A DNA stretch of 5,897 bases. It comes from Paracoccaceae bacterium. GTDB lineage: Bacteria > Pseudomonadota > Alphaproteobacteria > Rhodobacterales > Rhodobacteraceae. Location of the stretch: assembly GCA_007131465.1 (NCBI GenBank), contig SLQN01000504.1, positions 1 through 5,897 on the forward strand, in the 5' to 3' direction. The notes beneath the pieces are model-generated. The model saw nothing but the letters and a program-made list of their open reading frames with translations, was not told the DNA's origin and made no database searches. A program made the translations under genes and the position numbers. Of this stretch, positions 1 to 5,897 are shown one piece after another; position 1 is the stretch's first letter, and every line of letters starts with the position of its first letter.

Positions 1-1793
1 AGCGTGATATAAAGATCACGGTGGATCCGGTAGTCGATGGCGGCTTCTGTGGTTGGCATGCCCGCGACCGGGTAGAACCGCTTTTCCGGCTGCAATGTGC
101 TGATCAGGCGTCCGTCGCGGCGCGCCTCCAGTGTGCCCATGGTCGAGACATAATTCGGCCCCTGCACCCGGTCCACCGATGTCAGCGTGAGCGTGTAGCC
201 GCCCTTGTCGAAGCTCTCTCCGATCTGGACCACGCGGATATCTTCGGTTTCCCACCCGACAAGCGCGGCGACTGCAAAGACCGTCATGCCAAGCCCGCCA
301 TGCGCCGTGGCCTTGCCCCAGTCCGCCCGGGGCAGGCGGGCCAACCGGCGCAGGCGTCCGCCAAGGGCGCCGCGCCCGGTGCGCGACCACAGATCAGCCG
401 CCGAGCCGAGCATGACCCACAAGCCCAGAGCCAGCCCCACCGGGACCAGCGGCGAATTGCCGGTCTGCAAGGCCCATGTCAACGCCCCCATCGCAACCGA
501 GAACGCCGCGATGCCCCACAGAGGCCGCAGCGTCCGCATCAGGTTGCCGCGCTTCCACGGCACCATCGCGCCAATGGGCATCACCATCGCCAGCGCCACC
601 ATGAAAGGGGTGAAGGCGGTGTTGAAGAAGGGCGGGCCGACCGACAGCACCCGGTCGAACAGCATTTCGGCGATCAGCGGCCACATGGTCGCGATGAAGA
701 TGACGAAACTGGACACTGCCAGCAGCACATTGTTCACGACCAGGGCCGATTCGCGGCTGACAGTCGCGAACACGCCCTTGGCTTCCAGAACCGGAGCGCG
801 GAACGCAAACAGCGTCAGTGCGCCCCCCATGAAGGCCGCAAGGATCATGAGGATGAACACGCCGCGTTCCGGGTCCATCGCAAAGGCATGCACCGAGGTC
901 AGCAGGCCCGAGCGCACGATGAATGTCCCCATCAGCGAGAAGCCGAAGCCCAGAATCGCCAAGAGGATGGTCCAGCTTTTCAGCGTTTCGCGCTTTTCCA
1001 CGACGATGGCCGAATGCAGCAGCGCCGCCGCGAACAGCCATGGCATCAGGCTTGCATTCTCGACCGGGTCCCAGAACCAGAATCCGCCCCAGCCAAGCTC
1101 GTAATAGGCCCACCACGACCCGGTGGCGATGCCGATGGTCAGGAAAACCCAGGCCGCAAGCGTCCAGGGCCGCACCCAGCGCCCCCAGGCGGCATCCACG
1201 CGCCCCTCGATCAGGGCCGCCACGGCAAAGCTGAACGCCATCGAGAGCCCGACATAGCCCAGATACAGGAAGGGCGGGTGGAAGGCGAGGCCGGGGTCTT
1301 GCAGAAGCGGGTTCAGGTCGGTCCCGTCAAAGGGCGGAAACTCCAGCCGTGTGAACGGGTTGGAGGTGAAAATGGTAAATGCCATGAAGGCGGCTGTTAT
1401 CGCGGATTGCACGGCCAACACGCGCGCTTGCAGGCTTGCAGGCAGGTTGCCCCCGAACCACGCCGCCGAGGCCCCGAACAGCGCCAGAATCAGCACCCAG
1501 AGCAGCATCGACCCTTCATGATTTCCCCAGACGCCGGATATCTTGTAGATCAGCGGCTTGAGCGTGTGCGAATTGTCGACAACCAGCTTGACCGAGAAAT
1601 CGGATACGAGGAATGCATAGGTCAGCGCAGCATAGCTGAAGGCCACCAGCATGAATTGGACTGTCGCCATCGGGTTTGCCACCACCATCCAGTCGCGCCA
1701 TCCTTTCTGTGCGCCCACAAGCGGGATCACGGACTGCGCGAGGGCAACGGCGAAAGCGAGGATCAGGGCGAAATGTCCAAGTTCAACGATCAT
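1..1793 (-). CDS. ccmF: Haem lyase subunit CcmF of cytochrome c maturation (3' end cut by window edge)
   Basis: CcmF is the multi-span inner-membrane protein of System I that, with CcmH, takes haem from holo-CcmE and attaches it to CXXCH motifs of apocytochrome c in the periplasm. The visible 597 residues start MIVELGHFAL and include the family block WGNHEGS (W89-S95) and the tryptophan-rich WWD signature WGGFWFWDPVEN at 235-246. Two periplasmic histidines, H172 (in FHPP) and H302 (in SVHAF), and two membrane histidines, H260 and H498, correspond to the four haem-related histidines known in E. coli CcmF. A soluble periplasmic stretch follows near residue 530 and reads on to RDLYIT at the edge. 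Family members are about 650 residues, so some 50-60 are missing. The ATG at 1793 fits the conserved N-terminus, but no strong Shine-Dalgarno precedes it. The gene upstream is a divergent ATPase, not ccmE. The identification is very secure. Confidence 0.96.
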   Translation of the reverse strand, partial: MIVELGHFALILAFAVALAQSVIPLVGAQKGWRDWMVVANPMATVQFMLVAFSYAALTYAFLVSDFSVKLVVDNSHTLKPLIYKISGVWGNHEGSMLLWVLILALFGASAAWFGGNLPASLQARVLAVQSAITAAFMAFTIFTSNPFTRLEFPPFDGTDLNPLLQDPGLAFHPPFLYLGYVGLSMAFSFAVAALIEGRVDAAWGRWVRPWTLAAWVFLTIGIATGSWWAYYELGWGGFWFWDPVENASLMPWLFAAALLHSAIVVEKRETLKSWTILLAILGFGFSLMGTFIVRSGLLTSVHAFAMDPERGVFILMILAAFMGGALTLFAFRAPVLEAKGVFATVSRESALVVNNVLLAVSSFVIFIATMWPLIAEMLFDRVLSVGPPFFNTAFTPFMVALAMVMPIGAMVPWKRGNLMRTLRPLWGIAAFSVAMGALTWALQTGNSPLVPVGLALGLWVMLGSAADLWSRTGRGALGGRLRRLARLPRADWGKATAHGGLGMTVFAVAALVGWETEDIRVVQIGESFDKGGYTLTLTSVDRVQGPNYVSTMGTLEARRDGRLISTLQPEKRFYPVAGMPTTEAAIDYRIHRDLYIT

Positions 1794-1823
1794 GAGGAGG
1801 CTGCTTTCTCGGTTCTGACATGG

Positions 1824-1853
1824 AGTATCTATAACAGATTGCCGCACAGGCAA
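1824..1853 (-). promoter_or_regulatory. Candidate sigma-70-like promoter for ccmF
   Basis: On the minus strand, TTGCCT (1848-1853) and GATACT (1824-1829) are separated by 18 bases. An overlapping alternative -10 is TATAGA at 1828-1833. This is the only AT-rich pocket in an otherwise GC-rich gap, and it sits about 30 bases upstream of the ccmF ATG, giving a short leader. The match to consensus is modest, so this is a prediction from position and composition only. Confidence 0.35.
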
Positions 1854-1887
1854 AGGTCGGATAGGGGGACTGGGCGCGACCCTGTGC
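1844..1887. repeat. Imperfect inverted repeat between the divergent genes
   Basis: GCACAGG (1844-1850) is the exact reverse complement of CCTGTGC (1881-1887). Inside it, GGTCG (1855-1859) can pair with CGACC (1877-1881), although one base is shared between the two stems. One arm overlaps the -35 candidate of ccmF. It could be an operator, a weak RNA structure or chance. There is no T-run, so it is not a typical intrinsic terminator. Confidence 0.35.
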
Positions 1888-1888
1888 C

Positions 1889-1914
1889 TCAGCGTAATCA
1901 CAGCTGCGTCAGCG
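1889..1914. repeat. Direct repeat TCAGCG spaced 20 bases
   Basis: TCAGCG occurs at 1889-1894 and again at 1909-1914, a period of 20 bases or close to two helical turns. The second copy overlaps a small palindrome GCTG-CGT-CAGC at 1903-1913. Same-face spacing between divergent genes is what a dimeric regulator site could look like. The repeats are short enough to be chance in GC-rich DNA. Confidence 0.2.
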
Positions 1915-2014
1915 GGCGTGGGTGAATGGTGCTTTCCGTCCCGATATCGGTCGCTCTGTGCTCCGCGCGGGCTTGACCCCGACGCAGACCCGCGCCAGCC
2001 TGCAGGCCAGGATC

Positions 2015-2021
2015 AAGAGGG
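2015..2021 (+). promoter_or_regulatory. Ribosome binding site that decides the start of the MoxR ATPase
   Basis: AAGAGGG ends 8 bases before the ATG at 2030. This is good spacing for a Shine-Dalgarno. It supports that start over the in-frame upstream ATG at 1922, which has no comparable purine run. Confidence 0.55.
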
Positions 2022-2029
2022 CAGGGCTT

Positions 2030-2935
2030 ATGGCAGAGAGTTTCACAAGCATCAACGATGTGCAGGCGCTGCTGTCGCGACAATCTTATGTCGCGGACCG
2101 CGCCCTTGCGACTGTGATGTTCCTTGCGCTGCGGCTTCACCGCCCGGTCTTTCTGGAAGGCGAGCCCGGAACCGGCAAGACCGAGATCGCGAAGGCCATC
2201 GCGGCAGCGCTTGGTCGCCGCCTGATCCGGCTGCAATGCTATGAGGGGCTGGATGCGTCCTCTGCTGTCTACGAGTGGAACTTCGCCGCGCAGATGATCG
2301 CCATCCGCACGGCCGAGGCAACAGGCGAGACAACCGATCTGAACGCGCGGCTTTTCGGCCCGGATTATCTGATCGAGCGCCCGCTGTTGCAAGCCATGCG
2401 CCCGCAGCCCGGTGGCGCGCCCGTGCTGCTGATCGACGAGATCGACCGCACCGATGAACCTTTCGAGGCCTTCCTTCTGGAAGCGCTGTCAGAATATCAG
2501 GTCACGATCCCCGAGCTTGGGACCATCCGCGCCGCTGATCCGCCGATCGTCATTCTGACCTCGAATCGCACCCGCGAAGTGCATGACGCGCTCAAGCGGC
2601 GCTGCCTGTATCATTGGGTCGATTATCCCGATTTCGTGCGCGAACTCGAAATTCTCGCGGCCCGCGCGCCCGAAGCTTCCCGCATACTGTCGCGCGAGAT
2701 CGTCGCCTTTGTGCAGCGGTTGCGCAGCGAGGACCTGTTCAAGAAACCCGGTGTGGCCGAAACCATCGATTGGGCGAAATGCCTGCTGGCGCTCGACGTG
2801 GTCACCCTCTCGCCCGAGGTGATTGCCGACACGCTGGGCGCAATCCTGAAATATCAGGATGACATTGCGCGGCTGCAGGGGATGGAGGCGAAAAAGATAC
2901 TCGACGAGGCCCGCCAGTCCCTGGAACCCGCATGA
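2030..2935 (+). CDS. MoxR-family AAA+ ATPase (CoxD-like)
   Basis: This is a cytoplasmic AAA+ ATPase of about 301 residues, the usual MoxR size. Such proteins use ATP hydrolysis to remodel a client, often to activate a metalloenzyme, together with a VWA-domain partner. Visible elements in order are Walker A GEPGTGKT (44-51), Walker B VLLIDEID (132-139), sensor 1 TSN with N179, and a K-R-R cluster at 189-191 that suits the arginine finger position (ALKRRCLYHW). The segment between Walker A and B contains FGPDYLIERPLLQAM, typical of the group. I chose the ATG at 2030 because the conserved region begins soon after it and a good ribosome binding site precedes it. Starting at 1922 would give 337 residues. 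The downstream VWA gene strongly suggests a CoxD/CoxE-type pair. The client is not shown by the sequence. Family assignment is firm; the exact subgroup is less so. Confidence 0.92.
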   Translation: MAESFTSINDVQALLSRQSYVADRALATVMFLALRLHRPVFLEGEPGTGKTEIAKAIAAALGRRLIRLQCYEGLDASSAVYEWNFAAQMIAIRTAEATGETTDLNARLFGPDYLIERPLLQAMRPQPGGAPVLLIDEIDRTDEPFEAFLLEALSEYQVTIPELGTIRAADPPIVILTSNRTREVHDALKRRCLYHWVDYPDFVRELEILAARAPEASRILSREIVAFVQRLRSEDLFKKPGVAETIDWAKCLLALDVVTLSPEVIADTLGAILKYQDDIARLQGMEAKKILDEARQSLEPA

Positions 2936-2985
2936 AGTATATCCTGACAAACGTAGTCCGGGGCGAAACCCCTGATACGGCCTGA
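2932..2985 (+). CDS. Possible 17-residue leader or coupling peptide between the ATPase and VWA genes
   Basis: An ATG at 2932 overlaps the ATPase stop codon as ATGA and opens a frame reading MKYILTNVVRGETPDTA, which stops with TGA at 2983-2985. The next gene's ATG is at 2989, only three bases on. The geometry would let ribosomes leaving the ATPase gene translate the short frame and then reinitiate at the VWA gene, which has no evident Shine-Dalgarno of its own. I recognise no homologue, and such a short frame can arise by chance. It is therefore listed as possible only, with a role in translational coupling as inference. Confidence 0.3.
   Translation: MKYILTNVVRGETPDTA
2960..2972 (+). promoter_or_regulatory. 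Small GC hairpin ahead of the VWA gene
   Basis: GGGG (2960-2963) can pair with CCCC (2969-2972) around a five-base CGAAA loop, ending 16 bases before the VWA start. No U-run follows, so it is unlikely to terminate transcription. It could affect translation initiation or mRNA stability between the two cistrons. The stem is only four pairs long. Confidence 0.3.
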
Positions 2986-2988
2986 CCG

Positions 2989-4248
<1,260 letters not shown>

Positions 4249-4287
4249 TCTTGGTCGTCGGTTGCGTCACGATGGAGGCGCGAGGTC

Positions 4288-4295
4288 AGGGAGGG
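4288..4295 (+). promoter_or_regulatory. Strong ribosome binding site for the ABM-domain gene
   Basis: AGGGAGGG lies five bases ahead of the ATG at 4300. It is the best Shine-Dalgarno in the window. This gene can therefore be translated independently even if it shares a transcript with the VWA gene. Confidence 0.65.
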
Positions 4296-4299
4296 TTCG

Positions 4300-4623
4300 A
4301 TGCAGATCAACACCAGCGATGACGGCCAGACAGTGATCACCACCTTCGAAATGACGCCCGGCACATGCGCCGATGTGCTCGATGCGTTGCAGGAAGCCTA
4401 CAGCCTCGTGATCCGCCACCAGCCCGGGTTCCGGGGTGTGGCGATCCATGTAAACGATGCCCAGACCCGGATTGCCACCTATTCACATTGGCGTGCACGC
4501 GAGGATTTTCAGGCCATGCTGCGGACCCCGGACATGCGCGAGCGTAACCGCGCCATTGCCGGGATGTGCGCGCGCTTCGAACCCGTGATGTACGAGGTCG
4601 CGGCGACATACGCGCCCGACTGA
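4300..4623 (+). CDS. ABM-fold (antibiotic biosynthesis monooxygenase family) small protein
   Basis: This is a 107-residue single-domain protein with the dimeric ferredoxin-like pattern of the ABM family. A first strand (about 11-17) is followed by a helix (about 22-38), then HQPGFRG (40-46), a strand with AIHVND, and the typical IATYSHWRAREDF segment (58-70, W64) leading into a helix with MLRTPDM. Family members include cofactor-free monooxygenases acting on quinols or polyketides and haem-degrading enzymes, but many are uncharacterised, and nothing here fixes a substrate. No signal peptide is present. It follows the VWA gene after 51 bases and precedes thpR by 12 bases, with no visible terminator on either side. 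It is probably cotranscribed with thpR and possibly with the whole plus-strand set. Fold assignment is good; reaction unknown. Confidence 0.8.
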   Translation: MQINTSDDGQTVITTFEMTPGTCADVLDALQEAYSLVIRHQPGFRGVAIHVNDAQTRIATYSHWRAREDFQAMLRTPDMRERNRAIAGMCARFEPVMYEVAATYAPD

Positions 4624-4635
4624 GCGTGACCGGAC

Positions 4636-5196
4636 ATGCGGGTTTTTCTGGGGCTTGATGTGCCGATGGCGATACGCAGCCAGCTTGTGCTGCAACAGGC
4701 CCTGATGCCGGTTAAACGCAGGCAACCGCCCGAGAATTTCCATATCACCCTTGTCTATCTGGGTGAGTCGCTGCCCGATCAGCTTGACGATCTGGACACC
4801 GCGCTGTCGCGGCTGGATGTCGCGCCGTTTTGGGTGCAGATCGCGGGGCTTGGGCTGTTCGGCAAGGCACAGGCGCATAACCTGCATGCAAAGGTGACGC
4901 CCACGCCCGACCTGATCGCGCTGCGCGAAAAGCTGCTGCGCGTCGCGCGCGCCGCAGGGTTCAGCCCCGAGGCACGGCGTTTCGTGCCGCATGTCACGCT
5001 GGCCTATCTTGCACCGGGCCAGTTCAGCCAGCCGGATCTGGAATTGGCCATTGTGCGCGACACATCCTTCCGGACCGAGCCGTTCGAGGTGTCGGATGTC
5101 GTGCTCTATCGGGCGCATCAGCATCGAAAGGGCGCTCAGTACGATGCGTTGGAACGCTATTCGCTGTCGGCGGTCGGGCGGGCCTTGAAGCAGTAG
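4636..5196 (+). CDS. thpR: RNA 2',3'-cyclic phosphodiesterase, 2H phosphoesterase (LigT family)
   Basis: ThpR/LigT proteins are cytoplasmic 2H phosphoesterases that open 2',3'-cyclic phosphates on RNA to 2'-phosphates and can join tRNA halves by a 2'-5' bond in vitro. The two catalytic H-x-T motifs are present: H36-I-T38 in NFHITLVYLGE, and H119-V-T121 in FVPHVTLAYL. Their spacing of about 83 residues and the total of 186 residues fit the family. The start MRVFLGLDVP matches the usual N-terminal strand, which supports the ATG at 4636, although only a weak CCGGA-like sequence precedes it. Its proximity to the ABM gene suggests coupled expression. The last 40 bases overlap the 3' end of the opposite-strand metallopeptidase gene. 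The C-terminal residues (ALKQ) lie in that overlap. Confidence 0.9.
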   Translation: MRVFLGLDVPMAIRSQLVLQQALMPVKRRQPPENFHITLVYLGESLPDQLDDLDTALSRLDVAPFWVQIAGLGLFGKAQAHNLHAKVTPTPDLIALREKLLRVARAAGFSPEARRFVPHVTLAYLAPGQFSQPDLELAIVRDTSFRTEPFEVSDVVLYRAHQHRKGAQYDALERYSLSAVGRALKQ

Positions 5197-5891
5197 CTGT
5201 GCAGGTCCGCGCCGTGCCTGCGCAACCATGTCCTGTGCGGCGGATAGTCGGGCATCAGCGCCTTGACGCAGCCCCAGAAGGCCGGGGAATGGTCCATATG
5301 TGCCAGATGCGCGACTTCATGTGCCGCGACATAGCGCAGCACGGGTGGCGGGGCCATGATCAGCCGCCAGGAATACATCAGCCGCCCCTGTGCCGTGCAC
5401 GACCCCCAGCGCGAGCGTGTATCGCGCAGGTGCAGCGCGCTGAAGCGCCGACCAAGAAGGCCTGCAAAATGCAGGGATGCGGCATGCAGGTCTGCCTGCG
5501 CCTGTGCCTTGAGATAATCCGCCAGCCGCTGCGCCGTTGACCGACGGCTGCTGCCCCGAGGCACGCGGAGGGCATCCCCGGTCGTGACAATCCGCAGCGC
5601 GTCCGGGTCTTCGATGATTCGCAACTGTTGCCCGCGCAGCAGGATATCTGCGCCGGGCACAACCGGGCGCAGGCCGGGGACCCGCTGGCTGGCTGCGCGC
5701 AGCCAGCTTTCCTTCTGTTGCAGAAAGTCCACGGCCTGGGCCAGGGGCAGAGAGGCCGGCATCGACAATGTCGCGCGCCCGTCCAGCCCCGAGACCCGCA
5801 GGTTCAGCCGCCGCGCCTTCCTGGAGCGGCGCAATTTGACTTCAAGCACCGGGTCGCCATCAAATATGGCCAAGCCATTTTCCAGTCGCAT
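5157..5891 (-). CDS. YgjP-like M48-type zinc metallopeptidase (DUF45 family)
   Basis: This 244-residue soluble protein carries the YgjP/DUF45 signature. RWGSC lies at 161-165, followed by the zinc motif HEVAH (H191, E192, H195) and a third likely ligand H201 in HSPAFW. The arrangement resembles M48 and SprT-like peptidases: two histidines bind zinc and the glutamate activates water. The N-terminal region contains RRSRKARRLNLRVS (22-35), also usual in this family. The cellular substrate is not known from the sequence. The ATG at 5891 is six bases from the window end and the frame stays open to the edge, so the true start could lie outside. It is convergent with thpR, and its stop falls inside the thpR reading frame, giving a 40-base tail-to-tail overlap. 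No terminator is seen between the two genes. Confidence 0.9.
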   Translation of the reverse strand: MRLENGLAIFDGDPVLEVKLRRSRKARRLNLRVSGLDGRATLSMPASLPLAQAVDFLQQKESWLRAASQRVPGLRPVVPGADILLRGQQLRIIEDPDALRIVTTGDALRVPRGSSRRSTAQRLADYLKAQAQADLHAASLHFAGLLGRRFSALHLRDTRSRWGSCTAQGRLMYSWRLIMAPPPVLRYVAAHEVAHLAHMDHSPAFWGCVKALMPDYPPHRTWLRRHGADLHSYCFKARPTADSE

Positions 5892-5897
5892 GCGCTG

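Larger units (their letters stand above)
1794..2029. other. Divergent intergenic region between ccmF and the MoxR ATPase
   Basis: These 236 bases must contain the start signals for both divergent transcripts. I see a promoter candidate for ccmF, an inverted repeat at 1844-1887 and a TCAGCG direct repeat at 1889-1914. On the plus strand, TTGACC at 1973-1978 resembles a -35 element, but no convincing -10 lies 16-18 bases downstream. No RNA gene is recognisable. A plus-strand frame in phase with the ATPase is open from the ATG at 1922, but its extra 36 codons do not look like the conserved start of the family. Confidence 0.6.

Noticed and set aside
394..1116. A 240-codon minus-strand open frame
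   Set aside because: It lies wholly inside ccmF in another frame on the same strand, has no family motifs and is explained by high GC content.
21..1925. A 634-codon plus-strand open frame
   Set aside because: It is antisense to ccmF over nearly its whole length. Its product is rich in His, Gln, Arg and Pro with no domain, as expected from the reverse strand of a GC-rich membrane-protein gene. The minus-strand CcmF motifs are unmistakable.
1973..2001. TTGACC as the -35 of a promoter for the MoxR ATPase
   Set aside because: The hexamer 17 bases downstream (CAGCCT, 1996-2001) does not resemble a -10 element, so a single good half-site is not enough.
1898..2392. A 164-codon minus-strand open frame running into the divergent gap
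   Set aside because: It is antisense to the ATPase Walker A region, with no recognisable domain and no ribosome binding site worth noting.
4249..4299. Terminator between the VWA and ABM genes
   Set aside because: I found no convincing stem-loop followed by a T-run in these 51 bases, so the genes may share a transcript.
4483..5229. A 248-codon minus-strand open frame
   Set aside because: It is antisense to the ABM and thpR genes and overlaps the end of the YgjP-like gene. It has no domain signal, while both sense genes have clear motifs.

Overview
The window looks like a chromosomal piece of a GC-rich alphaproteobacterium, most likely Rhodobacterales. That placement rests on overall base composition, on codon use with G or C in most third positions, and on the flavour of the encoded proteins. 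It is inference, not a database match. Six protein-coding genes cover almost all of it. I see no rRNA, tRNA, CRISPR array, insertion sequence or phage gene.

Left part (1-1793, minus strand): most of ccmF, which encodes the membrane haem lyase subunit of cytochrome c maturation System I. It runs off the left edge and lacks roughly its last 50-60 residues. The WWD signature and all four functionally important histidines are intact. A non-coding gap of about 236 bases (1794-2029) separates ccmF from divergent plus-strand genes. It holds an AT-rich promoter candidate for ccmF, a long-looped inverted repeat and a short direct repeat.

Middle (2030-4248, plus strand): a MoxR-type AAA+ ATPase followed by a CoxE-like von Willebrand factor A (VWA) protein. 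MoxR-VWA pairs act as chaperones that remodel a target or help insert a metal cofactor. No target enzyme lies in the window, so the client is unknown. The two genes are bridged by a 17-codon open frame that overlaps the ATPase stop as ATGA and ends three bases before the VWA start. It also carries a small GC hairpin.

Right part (4300-5196, plus strand): a small antibiotic-biosynthesis-monooxygenase (ABM) fold protein with a strong ribosome binding site, then a ThpR/LigT 2H phosphoesterase 12 bases downstream. These could be the end of the same transcript, since the gaps are 51 and 12 bases and no terminator is visible. Finally (5157-5891, minus strand) comes a YgjP-like zinc metallopeptidase with HExxH, whose 3' end overlaps the 3' end of thpR by 40 bases.

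Nothing here is clearly a new multi-gene system. The points most worth a second look are the orphan MoxR-VWA pair, the tiny bridging open frame with its hairpin, and the overlapping convergent gene ends.
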